Below are positions 29,516-39,012 of a stretch of DNA of 64,000 nucleotides, one piece after another (position 1 is the stretch's first letter; every line of letters begins with the position of its first letter). The translations under genes and the position numbers were made by a program. Under the pieces are notes generated by a model that was not told the origin of the DNA, ran no database searches, and saw only the letters and a list, made by a program, of their open reading frames with translations. The stretch spans positions 266,601-330,600 of the forward strand of contig NZ_SLXL01000003.1 in NCBI RefSeq assembly GCF_004345735.1, read 5' to 3'. The stretch is from Rhodovulum adriaticum. Its GTDB lineage: Bacteria; Pseudomonadota; Alphaproteobacteria; Rhodobacterales; Rhodobacteraceae.

Positions 29516-30739
29516 TCAGGCGGTCAGTTCGGCGCGATTCAGCGCACAGTGCGACCACAGCTCGTCCATGGCGCGGATCAGGTGATCCATCTGCTCGGGC
29601 GTGTGCACCGGCGAGGGGGTAAAGCGCAGACGCTCGGTCCCGCGGGGCACGGTGGGGAAGTTGATGGGCTGGACGTAGATGCCGTAGCCCTCCAGCAGCA
29701 TGTCCGAGATACGCTTGGTGTGCACTGGGTCGCCCACGATCAGCGGCACGATATGGCTGCCATGGTCGATGCAGGGCATGCCCAGCCCCTTGAAGCGCGC
29801 CTTCATCACCCGGGCGCGGTCCTGGTGGGTCTCGCGCAGCGCGGTGTCGGTTTTCAGGTGCCGGACCGATGCCGCGGCACCTGCGGCCACCGCCGGCGGC
29901 AGCGAGGTCGAGAAGATGAAGCCCGGCGCGTAAGAGCGTACGGCGTCACACATTTTCGCCGAGGAGGCGATGTAGCCACCGAACACGCCATAGGCCTTGG
30001 CCAGGGTGCCGTTGATAATGTCGATGCGGTGCATCAGGTTGTCCCGCTCGCACACGCCCGCGCCGCGGGGGCCGTACATGCCGACCGCGTGCACCTCGTC
30101 GATATAGGTCAGCGCGCCGAATTCGTCGGCCAGGTCGCAGATTTCCTCGATCGGGCCGAAATCGCCATCCATCGAGTAGACGGATTCAAAGGCGATGACG
30201 ATCGGGCGGCCCTTCTCGATTTTCTCAAGGATTTCGCGCAGATGCGCGACATCGTTGTGACGGAAGATGTGCTTTTCGCAGCGGCCGCGGCGGATGCCCT
30301 GGATCATCGAGGCGTGGTTCAGTTCGTCCGAGACGATCACCAGATTCGGGAACAGAATCGGCAGGGTGGACAGCGTCGCGTCATTGGCGTTGTAGGCCGA
30401 GGTAAAGATCAGGCCGGCCTCTTTCTGGTGCAGGTCGGCGATCTCGGCTTCCAGCGCCTTGTGATAGACCGTGGTGCCCGAGATGTTGCGCGTGCCGCCC
30501 GAACCGGCGCCGGCGGCCAGCATCGCGTCCTGCATGGCCTCCAGCACGACCGGGTGCTGCCCCATGCCAAGGTAGTCGTTGCCGCACCATACGGTGATGT
30601 CCTGCTGCTCGCCGTCCGGACGGCTCCACACGGCCTCGGGGAAGCTGCCCTTGCGGCGCTCGATATCGATGAAGGTGCGGTAGCGGCCTTCCTCGTGAAG
30701 CTTGCCGATGGCGGCGTCCAGTGCTGCAGTATAATCCAC
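29516..30739 (-). CDS. hemA: 5-aminolevulinate synthase (GTG start)
   Basis: PLP enzyme of the Shemin (C4) route that condenses glycine and succinyl-CoA to 5-aminolevulinate, the first step of tetrapyrrole and cobalamin synthesis in alphaproteobacteria. The predicted 407 residues equal the length of Rhodobacter HemA. Visible are [14 protein letters not shown] at the N-terminus, [12 protein letters not shown], and the PLP lysine in NGTLAKAYG near residue 248. The start is a GTG at 30739: a GGAG ribosome site lies just before it and it gives the conserved opening (M)[10 protein letters not shown]. The in-frame upstream extension looks non-coding. Confidence 0.95.
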   Translation of the reverse strand: MDYTAALDAAIGKLHEEGRYRTFIDIERRKGSFPEAVWSRPDGEQQDITVWCGNDYLGMGQHPVVLEAMQDAMLAAGAGSGGTRNISGTTVYHKALEAEIADLHQKEAGLIFTSAYNANDATLSTLPILFPNLVIVSDELNHASMIQGIRRGRCEKHIFRHNDVAHLREILEKIEKGRPIVIAFESVYSMDGDFGPIEEICDLADEFGALTYIDEVHAVGMYGPRGAGVCERDNLMHRIDIINGTLAKAYGVFGGYIASSAKMCDAVRSYAPGFIFSTSLPPAVAAGAAASVRHLKTDTALRETHQDRARVMKARFKGLGMPCIDHGSHIVPLIVGDPVHTKRISDMLLEGYGIYVQPINFPTVPRGTERLRFTPSPVHTPEQMDHLIRAMDELWSHCALNRAELTA

Positions 30740-31227
30740 CAGGTCTCTCCTTCGTTTCGGGCCTGCCGGCCGCTCTTCTCCCGGTCTACGCCCTGATGGT
30801 GGGCGGGACACGGCCGGGTCTTCCCTCTGCGCGCCGGGGCTTTATGCCCGGCTTTCGGTCCTTGGCCGCGCCTCAGTTTGGCGGATCGGCCGCATGACTC
30901 TCCTCATCTCCCGCCATCTTTCATATTCGAAAAACGCGGTATGTCGAAGCAACTTGTCGCGGCGAATGCCCGTTTTCTTCGCAAATCCGTCATCTGCTTT
31001 GGCCCCTGCGTTCCGATCGGAAACACGGGTTCCGATCCGGGCGCGGGGGCATGGCTGGGCCGCAGATTGGCCGAAAACGGGCAGAGTCGCGCACTCCACA
31101 TTCCGCAGACTAAGCGCCGGACGGCAGGACAGCGCCTTGATTTCGGTCAAGTTCTGCGCCGCCGCCCCTGCTGGACAGGACGGCCATGGCTGATAGGGTC
31201 GCCCCCGATCCAAGACCGGAGCCTGCC
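30740..31227. other. 488-base divergent intergenic region
   Basis: Upstream region of hemA (-) and the M20 peptidase (+). It should carry both promoters. A 6-bp inverted repeat (30833-30838 with 30847-30852) is visible. I saw no FNR (TTGAT-N4-ATCAA) palindrome and no convincing gene; short open frames here have no recognisable features. Confidence 0.5.
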
Positions 31228-32601
31228 ATGACACTCGATGCCGTCCTGACCCGAATCGACGACGACCTGCCGCTTGCGCTGGACCGTTTGATGACGTTCC
31301 TGCGAATCCCCTCGATTTCCACCGATCCGGCCTACGCAGCCGAGTGCGCCCGCGCCGCCGACTGGCTGGCCGAGGATCTGCGCGGCATCGGGTTCGACGC
31401 CGCACCGCGCACAACCCCGGGCCACCCGATGGTGATGGGCAAGGGCGGCGAAAGCGGCCCGCGCCTACTGTTTTACGGTCACTATGATGTGCAGCCTGTC
31501 GATCCGCTGGACCTGTGGGATCGCGACCCGTTCGATCCGGCGATCGAGGATACCCCAAAGGGCAAGGTCATCCGCGCCCGCGGCGCCTGTGACGACAAGG
31601 GCCAGCTAATGACCTTTGTCGAGGCGTGCCGCGCATGGAAGGCAGTGCATGGCACCCTGCCCGCCCGGATCACCATGTTCTTCGAAGGCGAAGAGGAATC
31701 CGGCTCGCCCTCGCTTGTCCCCTTCCTGCAAGAGAACCGGACCGAACTGGACGCCGACATCGCGCTGATCTGCGACACGGGCCTTTTCGGCGAGGATCGC
31801 CCGGCCATTGTCACCATGCTGCGCGGATTGCTGGGCGAAGAGGTCACCGTCACCGGCCCCTCTAAAGACCTGCATTCGGGCATGTTCGGCGGTCCCGCGA
31901 TGAACCCGATCCGGGCGCTGGCCCGCGCGATCGCGGCGCTGCACGACGATTCCGGCCAGGTGACTGTGCCCGGTTTCTATGACGGCGTGCCCGAACTGCC
32001 CGAAGCCGTTGCGCAGCAATGGCGCGATCTGGGCTTCGATGCCGGACAATTCCTGGGCGAGGTCGGGCTGTCCACCCCGGCCGGAGAGGCCGACCGCTCG
32101 CCCCTGGAAATGATCTGGTCGCGCCCCACCTGCGAGGTCAACGGGATCGTCGGCGGCTATACCGGCGCGGGCTTCAAGACCGTGCTGCCCTCGCGGGCCA
32201 GCGCCAAGATCAGCTTCCGCCTGGTGGGCGATCAGGATCCGCTGGCAATCCGGGAGTCGTTCCGCGCCATGGTCCGGGGCATGATGCCCCCCGATTGCAG
32301 CGTGGAATTTTCCGACCACGGCGCATCCCGCGCCTCGCAAATGTCGATCGACGACCCGGCATTTGAAAAGGCGCGCCTGGCGCTGTCCGACGAATGGCCG
32401 AAACAGGCCGCCTTCGTGGGCTGCGGCGGATCGATCCCCGTCGCGGGACATTTCAAGGAAATCCTGGGGCTGGAATCCATGCTGATCGGTTTCGGCAAGG
32501 ATGACGACGCGATCCATTCCCCGAACGAGAAATACGACCTGGACAGTTTCCACCGCGGGATTCGCAGCTGGGCGCGGATCCTGGCGGCGCTGGCCGACTG
32601 A
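31228..32601 (+). CDS. M20 family dipeptidase/deacylase
   Basis: A 457-residue zinc-dependent amidohydrolase. It has the metal motifs GHYDVQP (about residue 90), ARGACDDKG with the bridging aspartate (about 130), EGEEESGSPSL with the catalytic glutamates (about 165), and the last ligand in DAIHSPNEKYDL near the C-terminus. The length and motifs match the CNDP-like dipeptidase group. The ATG at 31228 follows a GAGCC-type site, and an in-frame ATG at 31186 is less likely. Single gene; substrate unknown. Confidence 0.88.
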   Translation: MTLDAVLTRIDDDLPLALDRLMTFLRIPSISTDPAYAAECARAADWLAEDLRGIGFDAAPRTTPGHPMVMGKGGESGPRLLFYGHYDVQPVDPLDLWDRDPFDPAIEDTPKGKVIRARGACDDKGQLMTFVEACRAWKAVHGTLPARITMFFEGEEESGSPSLVPFLQENRTELDADIALICDTGLFGEDRPAIVTMLRGLLGEEVTVTGPSKDLHSGMFGGPAMNPIRALARAIAALHDDSGQVTVPGFYDGVPELPEAVAQQWRDLGFDAGQFLGEVGLSTPAGEADRSPLEMIWSRPTCEVNGIVGGYTGAGFKTVLPSRASAKISFRLVGDQDPLAIRESFRAMVRGMMPPDCSVEFSDHGASRASQMSIDDPAFEKARLALSDEWPKQAAFVGCGGSIPVAGHFKEILGLESMLIGFGKDDDAIHSPNEKYDLDSFHRGIRSWARILAALAD

Positions 32602-32618
32602 CCAAAGCAGGCGGTTGG

Positions 32619-32634
32619 GGGGCGGCGCCGCCCC
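32619..32634. terminator. 16-base perfect GC palindrome at convergent gene ends
   Basis: GGGGCGGC followed directly by its reverse complement, between the stop of the M20 gene and the stop of the small membrane protein gene. As RNA it would open a small loop; there is no T run. A termination role is inferred from position only. Confidence 0.35.
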
Positions 32635-32865
32635 TCAGCCCCGGCGCGCCCTCATGCCCATGCGCCCCAGCTTGGCCAACAGCAGCAGCCACGGCGCGCC
32701 GTGCAGGCACAGATCGAAAATGTCGATCCCGCGGCGCAAATCACCTGCGGCCAGCATCTTCAGCTTTTCCCAGATATGCGGTTCGGGCGTGAACGGGGCC
32801 AGGCCCAGCGTCAGCGCCATGATCAGGGCCAGCGACAAGGGCAATTCGTCCAGGAAACGGGCCAT
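32635..32865 (-). CDS. Small membrane protein of unknown function
   Basis: A 76-residue protein with a hydrophobic helix (about residues 8-24), the conserved-looking segment PFTPEPHIWEKLKMLAAGDLRRGIDI.., and a second hydrophobic stretch (LHGAPWLLLL) before a basic tail. Proteins of this kind are common in Rhodobacterales and are sometimes labelled RND transporter in databases, although they are far too small for a pump. The ATG at 32865 is preferred, since longer forms would run into the tRNA gene. It lies just downstream of the two tRNA-Asp genes on the same strand. Confidence 0.6.
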   Translation of the reverse strand: MARFLDELPLSLALIMALTLGLAPFTPEPHIWEKLKMLAAGDLRRGIDIFDLCLHGAPWLLLLAKLGRMGMRARRG

Positions 32866-32890
32866 CACATGTCCAGCGGCTTGAGGAAAG

Positions 32891-32967
32891 TGGCGCGGTT
32901 GACGGGGCTCGAACCCGCGACCCCCGGCGTGACAGGCCGGTACTCTAACCAACTGAGCTACAACCGC
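32891..32967 (-). tRNA. tRNA-Asp (GTC), copy 1
   Basis: A 77-base cloverleaf on the minus strand. The 7-bp acceptor stem pairs GCGGTTG with CAACCGC, the D arm is AGCTCAGTTGGTTAGAGT, the anticodon loop CTGTCAC gives anticodon GTC, the T arm carries GGTTCGAGCC, and CCA is encoded at the 3' end. It is the downstream member of a tandem pair. Confidence 0.97.
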
Positions 32968-32996
32968 GCATTTCGCGGGGCGTTTTCGGAAGGCGG

Positions 32997-33073
32997 TGGC
33001 GCGGTTGACGGGGCTCGAACCCGCGACCCCCGGCGTGACAGGCCGGTACTCTAACCAACTGAGCTACAACCGC
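32997..33073 (-). tRNA. tRNA-Asp (GTC), copy 2
   Basis: Identical in sequence to the copy at 32891-32967, including the encoded CCA, and separated from it by 29 bases. The flanks of the two copies differ, so identity stops at the gene ends. Both are probably cut from one precursor. Confidence 0.97.
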
Positions 33074-33179
33074 AGCGCCTTCCGGGCATCGCCCGGCGTG
33101 AGGTGCCTTTTAGGCGCGGGCTCCGGCGGCGTCAAGCGCCCTCGGACCGGAAATATCACGCCAAGCGGCCCGAGATTCA

Positions 33180-34115
33180 TCACCCCGGCAACGGAATGAA
33201 CTCTGCGTCGTCGCCGGGCGGCAGCTGAAAGCGGCCATGCGCCCAGTCACCGGCGCGCCATGCCTCTTTCGCCGCGTCGATCCGCTCTTTTGAGGAGGCC
33301 ACGAAATTCCACCAGATATACCGCGGCCCCTCCAGCGTCGCGCCGCCCAGCAGCATCACGCGCGCGCCCTGGTCGCCCGCATGCAGGCTGACCCGGTCGC
33401 CGGGGCGAAAGACCATCATCTGCCCCGCCTCGAAATCCTGGCCAGCGATGCGCACACTGCCCGAAACGACATAGACGCCGCGGTCCTCGTGGTTGTCGGG
33501 CAAGGGCAGGCCCGCCCCCGGCGCCAGCTCGGCATCGGCATAGAACATCTCTGACGGGGTATCGACGGGCGCACGCGCGCCCCAGGCCTCGCCCAGGATC
33601 AGCCGCACGCGCTTTCCCTCCGCCTCCAGCAACGGCAACGCGTCTTGTCCGACATGGACAAAGCCTGCCGGGTCGTCCTCTGCCCCGGCGGGCAGCGCCA
33701 CCCAGGTCTGGATGCCGAACAGGGCGTGTGGTTGCGCGCGAACCGCCCCGTCGGTCCGTTCCGAATGGGTAATGCCGTGGCCCGCCACCATCCAGTTCAC
33801 CGCGCCGGGCTCGATCCAGCGGTCGGTACCCAGCGAGTCGCGGTGATGCAGCGCCCCGCGGAACAGGTAGGTGACGGTCGCCAGACCGCTATGGGGGTGG
33901 GGGCGCACATCTAGCCCCTGCCCGGTCACGAATTCCGCCGGCCCCATCTGGTCGAAAAAGATGAACGGGCCGACCATCTGCCGCCGGGGCGCGGGCAAGG
34001 CGCGGCGCACCTCAAAGCCGCCGATATCGCGGGCACGGGGCACGATCAGCGTGTCGATCGCGTCGATCCCATCGCCCGTCGGGCAATGCGGGTCGAGGGC
34101 GGGATTCCAGCTCAT
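33180..34115 (-). CDS. Pirin family protein
   Basis: A 311-residue bicupin. The N-terminal cupin shows the metal-binding motif VRPHPHSGLATVTYL with RGALHHRDSLG, and a glutamate after GITHSERTDG; these are the pirin histidines. The C-terminal pirin domain ends with YIWWNFVASSKERI. Some bacterial pirins have quercetinase activity, others bind metabolic enzymes; the role here is unknown. A long gap to the next gene on the right suggests a separate transcript. Confidence 0.92.
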   Translation of the reverse strand: MSWNPALDPHCPTGDGIDAIDTLIVPRARDIGGFEVRRALPAPRRQMVGPFIFFDQMGPAEFVTGQGLDVRPHPHSGLATVTYLFRGALHHRDSLGTDRWIEPGAVNWMVAGHGITHSERTDGAVRAQPHALFGIQTWVALPAGAEDDPAGFVHVGQDALPLLEAEGKRVRLILGEAWGARAPVDTPSEMFYADAELAPGAGLPLPDNHEDRGVYVVSGSVRIAGQDFEAGQMMVFRPGDRVSLHAGDQGARVMLLGGATLEGPRYIWWNFVASSKERIDAAKEAWRAGDWAHGRFQLPPGDDAEFIPLPG

Positions 34116-34211
34116 GGCAACTCCTCCGGCAATTATAGTCTCAGAGGTAGCGTTTGCGGCGGATCACGACAGGCCGGTCACGGCACATCGCATGTGCAAT
34201 CGCACACCGCG

Positions 34212-35912
34212 TTAGCCGATGATCTCGAACCTCTCGACATCGACCATGCCCCGATCGGTGATCTTCAGCGCCGGGATCACCGGCAGCGCCAGAAAGGCCA
34301 GTTGCAGGAAAGGTTCCTCCAGCGTCACGCCAAGGCTGCGCGCGGCCGCGCGCAGGTGGTCCAGCCGCGCCTCCACCATCTCGAAGGGGTCCAGGCTCAT
34401 CAGCCCAGCAACCGGCAGGGCCAGTTCGGCCAGCACGGTGCCCTGCCCCACCACGACGAAGCCGCCCTCGATTTCCGTCAGGCGCGTGGCGGCCAGTGCC
34501 ATATCCGCATCCGCCGCCCCCACCACGACGATATTGTGGTGATCGTGGCAAACGGTAGATGCAATCGCGCCATCGGCCATCCCAAAGCCCCGCACGAACC
34601 CCACCGCGATATTGCCATTGATCCCGTGGCGTTCGACCACGGCGATCTTGGCCAGGTCGCGGGCGGGATCGGCCCGTTTCGCCCCATCGACCGGAACGAT
34701 CTCCTCAATCAGGTGTTCGGTGATGATCTTGCCGGGCAGGATGCCGATCACATGGGTTTCCGCATCGTTGGAGGCAGCGCGGAAACTGTCGGCCGTGATT
34801 TCAGGGGCGGTGACGGAGTCGCGCCCCACCGGCGCGATTTCGTCCCGCGCATCAAAGGCGGCCTCGTCCACCACCACGCCGCCCGCGATCACCAGTTCCG
34901 CCTCGCACCCGGCCAGGTCGTGCAAGGCCACGATATCGGCCCGCTTGCCCGGCGCGATCAGGCCGCGATCCTTCAACCCGAACGCCTCTGCCGCCGACAG
35001 CGACGCCGCGCGATAGGCGGCCAGCGGTTCCGTCCCCTGCCCGATCATCCAGCGGATCATGTAATCCAGATGCCCGTATTCAGCGATATCCAGCGGGTTC
35101 CGGTCATCGGTGCACAGGCACATATAGGGCGCGGTGCGTTCGCTCAGCAGCGGGCGCAGCGCGGCCATATCCTTGGAAACCGACCCTTCGCGGATCAGAA
35201 CGCGCATGCCCTTTTGCAGCTTTTCCCTGGCTTCTTCGGCGCTGGTCGCCTCATGTTCGGTGCGGATACCGGCGGTGATATAGGCGTTCAGGTCGCGGCC
35301 CGACAGCAGCGGCGCATGCCCGTCGATATGGCGGCCGCGAAACGCCTCCAGCTTGGCCAGCGCGCCCGGGTCCTGAAAGATCACGCCGGGATAATTCATG
35401 AATTCCGCCAGCCCGATCACGCGCGGGTGGTCCATCAGCGCGGCCAGCGCCTCGGCGTCGATCCTGGCACCCGAGGTTTCCATCTCGGTCGAGGGCACGC
35501 AGGACGACAGGTTCACCCGGATGTCCATCACCGTGCGGGCCGATGCGTCCAGAAAATACGCGATCCCCGGCACACCGATGACATTGGCGATCTCGTGCGG
35601 GTCGCAAATCGCGGTGGTGATCCCGCGCGGGCAGACGCAGCGGTCGAACTCGAACGGGGTGACCAGCGAGCTTTCGATATGCAGATGCGTGTCTATGAAA
35701 CCGGGCACCAGCGTACAGCCGGTCACGTCGATCACCCGCCGCCCCTCGTAATCGGCACCGATCCCGACGATGGTGTCGCCGCAGATCGCCACATCGCCCG
35801 GCACCATCTCGCCGGTGACAAGGTCAAAGACCTGCCCACCCCGCAGCACCAGATCGGCGGGCGCCTCGCCCCGCCCCTGCGAAATCAGATCGGAAAGCGA
35901 CGGCTGGGACAT
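34212..35912 (-). CDS. ade: Adenine deaminase
   Basis: Amidohydrolase that converts adenine to hypoxanthine in purine salvage. The 566-residue product has the N-terminal beta domain, the metal motif [11 protein letters not shown] (about residue 75), [11 protein letters not shown], the [11 protein letters not shown] motif and a C-terminal [12 protein letters not shown] region, all in the order seen in Ade. Length is normal for the family. It stands alone between the pirin gene and the CRISPR array; its start is near 35912 with a GAGGGAGTC-type site upstream. Confidence 0.94.
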   Translation of the reverse strand: MSQPSLSDLISQGRGEAPADLVLRGGQVFDLVTGEMVPGDVAICGDTIVGIGADYEGRRVIDVTGCTLVPGFIDTHLHIESSLVTPFEFDRCVCPRGITTAICDPHEIANVIGVPGIAYFLDASARTVMDIRVNLSSCVPSTEMETSGARIDAEALAALMDHPRVIGLAEFMNYPGVIFQDPGALAKLEAFRGRHIDGHAPLLSGRDLNAYITAGIRTEHEATSAEEAREKLQKGMRVLIREGSVSKDMAALRPLLSERTAPYMCLCTDDRNPLDIAEYGHLDYMIRWMIGQGTEPLAAYRAASLSAAEAFGLKDRGLIAPGKRADIVALHDLAGCEAELVIAGGVVVDEAAFDARDEIAPVGRDSVTAPEITADSFRAASNDAETHVIGILPGKIITEHLIEEIVPVDGAKRADPARDLAKIAVVERHGINGNIAVGFVRGFGMADGAIASTVCHDHHNIVVVGAADADMALAATRLTEIEGGFVVVGQGTVLAELALPVAGLMSLDPFEMVEARLDHLRAAARSLGVTLEEPFLQLAFLALPVIPALKITDRGMVDVERFEIIG

Positions 35913-36023
35913 GGGGCGACTCCCTCTGCGGTTAAAGGCAGCCTCGCAAGCCGGTGCGTCAGGATCAAGACGGGGCGTGGTGAGGGACGGCAGAAACCGG
36001 CCTCACCGCGCCGCCCCCCCAAA

Positions 36024-36860
36024 GTTCCGATCCACGCCCCCGCGAGGGGGGCGACGTCCGCGAGTGGTGCCCGGCTTATCCCCGCCGGGGAGGGTTTCGA
36101 TCCACGCCCCCGCGAGGGGGGCGACCCAACAGCAAGACCCCCTTCGACATAGCCAACCTGTTTCGATCCACGCCCCCGCGAGGGGGGCGACCCCCGACAT
36201 GGAGGCCGCGCTGCTGGCTGCGGATGTTTCGATCCACGCCCCCGCGAGGGGGGCGACTCGGCGGGCGTCGCATTCCATTTCAAGCAATGGGGCGTTTCGA
36301 TCCACGCCCCCGCGAGGGGGGCGACGGGGCGGCCAGGACTTCTTTGCACATTATGCAAAGTTTCGATCCACGCCCCCGCGAGGGGGGCGACGATATGCGC
36401 GCCTGCGTCCGGGGCCTTCCACGGCCTGTTTCGATCCACGCCCCCGCGAGGGGGGCGACACCAGGTCCGGGGCGAGATTGGCTTGCGCCCAGGAGTTTCG
36501 ATCCACGCCCCCGCGAGGGGGGCGACCCATGGATATGCGGGCCGGGCCGCTCGGTCGGCAGTTTCGATCCACGCCCCCGCGAGGGGGGCGACAGCGTGCC
36601 CTCATCGCCCGAGCCGCCGGCAAGCTGTTTCGATCCACGCCCCCGCGAGGGGGGCGACGCGTGGGCCCGGCGGGCGCGTCCGGCCCGCCGATGATGTTTC
36701 GATCCACGCCCCCGCGAGGGGGGCGACCCTCGCTCTTTTCCGGCGGCACCACGGTCATGGGGTTTCGATCCACGCCCCCGCGAGGGGGGCGACTTGCGCC
36801 AGTCCGCGCTGTCGCGTCCAACCCACGGGTTTCGATCCACGCCCCCGCGAGGGGGGCGAC
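36024..36860 (-). CRISPR. Type I-C CRISPR array, 13 repeats, 12 spacers
   Basis: Thirteen 32-base repeats start at 36024, 36094, 36160, 36226, 36294, 36360, 36428, 36495, 36561, 36627, 36696, 36762 and 36829. Twelve spacers are 34-38 bases long (38, 34, 34, 36, 34, 36, 35, 34, 34, 37, 34, 35). On the minus strand the repeat begins GTCGCCCCCCTCGCGGG and ends GGATCGAAAC, the standard type I-C form with an inner palindrome. All copies are identical except the leftmost (36024), which has a single changed base near one end (gttcc instead of gtttc). That marks the left end as the old, leader-distal end, so transcription runs leftward like the cas genes. Confidence 0.98.
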
Positions 36861-37038
36861 TGTCTGACAGGTAAGCATCTAGGGCGGCGGAGTAAATCCA
36901 ACCCGGTTTGCGAACGTGCCGTATCGGCCCGAACAAGCCGCCCCCGGATGGGGCGTTTTCCGGTTTTCTTCAGGATGTCAAAGAGCTGCGGACCTGCGAA
37001 CCCGGCCTGTATCGGCTGCACGCTTGGGGTTCGCGGGG
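36861..37038 (-). promoter_or_regulatory. Probable CRISPR leader
   Basis: The 178 bases between the last repeat and the cas2 stop lie at the side opposite the degenerate repeat, where the leader and new spacers are expected. A GC inverted repeat with a TTTT run on the plus strand lies near 36939-36960. No clear promoter hexamers were recognised. The assignment rests on array polarity. Confidence 0.6.
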
Positions 37039-37329
37039 TCAGATGATCAGTGGGCCATTCAGGTCCAGCGCCGGTTTGGCGCCGACATGTTCGACCTTTC
37101 GTTTCCAGTTCGAGCCGAGGTAGTAATATCGCAGGCTGTCATGCTGGGGGTGGATAATACCTTCGAGCCGCGCCTTCAGCCTGGCCCATTGTGCCGGATC
37201 CACCTCTATCTCGAAAACCGAGAACTGGACGCGCTGGCCGAAATCCTCGCAGGCCTTTGCCACCCGGCGCAGGCGTTTCTTGCCGCCCTCCTCAAGCGTG
37301 TTCACGTCGTAGGTAACCAGAACCAGCAT
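37039..37329 (-). CDS. cas2: CRISPR adaptation protein Cas2
   Basis: A 96-residue Cas2 of the type I-C group. It starts [11 protein letters not shown], with the conserved aspartate at the end of the first strand, and has [12 protein letters not shown] and a C-terminal [15 protein letters not shown] tail. Cas2 forms the integration complex with two Cas1 dimers. It lies one base after the cas1 stop and is the last cas gene before the leader. Confidence 0.96.
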   Translation of the reverse strand: MLVLVTYDVNTLEEGGKKRLRRVAKACEDFGQRVQFSVFEIEVDPAQWARLKARLEGIIHPQHDSLRYYYLGSNWKRKVEHVGAKPALDLNGPLII

Positions 37330-37330
37330 C

Positions 37331-38365
37331 TCAACTCCAGAACCATGGGGGATAGGCGTCGATATCGCCCCGCAGGTGCCGCGCCAGAAGCTGCGCCTGC
37401 AGATAGGGAACCAGGCCGAACGGCGCCTTTTCCTGAAGGAAGGGATGGCGGCGTTCCTCGCGCTTGCGGTCCTGCCAGGCCGCCAGGACCGTGCGGCGCG
37501 CCTCGTCGCTCAAAAGGACCGCGCCGCTTTCCATCTGGCGGAAATCGGCGGCACGCAGTTGACGCCGGTTGACCAGTGACAGCGCCAGCCTGTCGGCCAG
37601 CGGCGCGCGGAGCTCCTCCATCATATCCAGGGCAAGGCTGGGGCGGCCTGGGCGGTCCCGGTGCAGAAACCCCACCGCGGGGTCCAGCCCGACCGCCTCG
37701 CAGGCGGACCGGCAATCGTGGGTCAGCAACGTATAAAGGAAAGAGAGCAGCGCGTTCATCGCGTCGCGCGGCGGGCGACGAGAGCGGGACGTCCAGCGCA
37801 GTTCGGCATCGGGCGCGCGGATCAGGTGGTCGAAGATGGCGAAATACAGCGTCGCGGCCTCGCCCTCTGATCCGCGCATTTCATCGACCGTCGTGTCGGC
37901 AAGCTGCACCCGGCGCAGAATCCGTGCCATGCGGTCGCAAGCGGCCCGAAGCGTTTCACCCGCCTCCGGGTCCATTTCCGACCCGTAATCGCGCAACGCC
38001 CGCCGGATCAACGCGCGCTGGTTCGACACCTTGCCCAGAACGATCGAGCGGACGATATCCTCGGGCGTGTTGGCACGGCGGTACTGTTCCCGGCGCAGCA
38101 GCACATTGCCCGAGACCGGCCCCTCGACGCGCGCCTGAAAACGGCCGTTGCGCCCCATCAGCGCGATGGTGATCCCCCGTTCGGCACACGCGGCGATCAG
38201 GGCGGGGGTCAACAGCACCGGGCCGAACGCCACGACAGAGGCCAGCATGTGCAGGGGAACGCGGGTCTTTTCCACCCCTTCGACCTCTGCGACCAGGGTT
38301 TCGCCCTGCAGGCGCAGGGTGGCGCCCTCGGTCGTGACATAGACGGTGTTCAGCAGCTTCTTCAT
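37331..38365 (-). CDS. cas1: CRISPR integrase Cas1 (I-C)
   Basis: Spacer integrase, 344 residues. The metal-binding residues lie in [12 protein letters not shown] (Glu), [20 protein letters not shown] with [10 protein letters not shown] (His) and [10 protein letters not shown] (Asp/Glu), as in active Cas1. The ATG at 38365 gives [14 protein letters not shown], the usual I-C start, and overlaps the cas4 stop by four bases. The gene appears intact. Confidence 0.96.
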   Translation of the reverse strand: MKKLLNTVYVTTEGATLRLQGETLVAEVEGVEKTRVPLHMLASVVAFGPVLLTPALIAACAERGITIALMGRNGRFQARVEGPVSGNVLLRREQYRRANTPEDIVRSIVLGKVSNQRALIRRALRDYGSEMDPEAGETLRAACDRMARILRRVQLADTTVDEMRGSEGEAATLYFAIFDHLIRAPDAELRWTSRSRRPPRDAMNALLSFLYTLLTHDCRSACEAVGLDPAVGFLHRDRPGRPSLALDMMEELRAPLADRLALSLVNRRQLRAADFRQMESGAVLLSDEARRTVLAAWQDRKREERRHPFLQEKAPFGLVPYLQAQLLARHLRGDIDAYPPWFWS

Positions 38366-39012
38366 TGTGCGTCCAACAGCCGTGCAAGGGTCTGGTCGCG
38401 CCAACGTTTCACCGGGCGGGCCACCGTATCGGGACGGCAGAGATCGGCCAGCGAACAGGCCCGGCAGCGGGACCGGTGCGGCATGGGCGCGGGCGTGGCA
38501 CGCGATGCGAACACCTGGGCAAGCTCGGCAATGACGGCCTCGGTCAGGGCGCGCAGATCTGCATCGAAGGGCACGTTCACGCGCCGCTTGGTCTGGGCAT
38601 AGAACAGTGCCCCATCGGGCACCGGCTGGCCGGTCATCTCTTCAAGGCAGAGCGCCTGGGCACACAGCTGCGCCTCGTCGGCGCGGTGGAGTTTCGGCTT
38701 GCCGCGCTTGTATTCGACGGGAAAGGCCTGCTCGCCGCCGCCGTCCAGGGGGTGGAACTCGACCAGGTCGGCGATCCCGGTCAGGTTCAGCCGTGCCGCC
38801 CCCAGCGGCAGCGCATGCACCCGCCGCACGCCGCGCGCCTTGCGGCGGCCACCCTTGTCGGCCACCGCATGCAGAACGTCGCCCTCGGCGGTAAAACGGT
38901 TTTCCGCCCAGAGCCGCTCGATATGGATCAGCGCCGCCTGGCGCAGGCAGTAGACCGCGTGTTGCACCGCCGAAATGGGGATCGGCTCCTCTTCGGCGGG
39001 CGGCGGGTGCAT
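38362..39012 (-). CDS. cas4: CRISPR adaptation nuclease Cas4
   Basis: RecB-like exonuclease of 216 residues that trims and orients prespacers so that spacers come from targets with the right PAM. It shows the N-terminal cluster cysteine (Cys22, AVYCLRQ), the nuclease residues in GIADLVEF and VEYKRGKP, and the C-terminal cysteines CRACSLADLC that complete an iron-sulfur site. It overlaps cas7 by three bases. Confidence 0.96.
   Translation of the reverse strand: MHPPPAEEEPIPISAVQHAVYCLRQAALIHIERLWAENRFTAEGDVLHAVADKGGRRKARGVRRVHALPLGAARLNLTGIADLVEFHPLDGGGEQAFPVEYKRGKPKLHRADEAQLCAQALCLEEMTGQPVPDGALFYAQTKRRVNVPFDADLRALTEAVIAELAQVFASRATPAPMPHRSRCRACSLADLCRPDTVARPVKRWRDQTLARLLDAQ

Noticed and set aside
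30878..31193. Short plus-strand frames upstream of the M20 peptidase
   Set aside because: Two overlapping frames of similar length with no ribosome site and random-looking products.
36024..36860. Self-targeting by spacers within this window
   Set aside because: By eye none of the 12 spacers matched another place in the window; a proper search is needed for the rest of the genome.
36224..37046. Open frames on both strands across the CRISPR array
   Set aside because: They consist of the translated repeat unit and spacers; the periodicity is that of the array, not of protein repeats.
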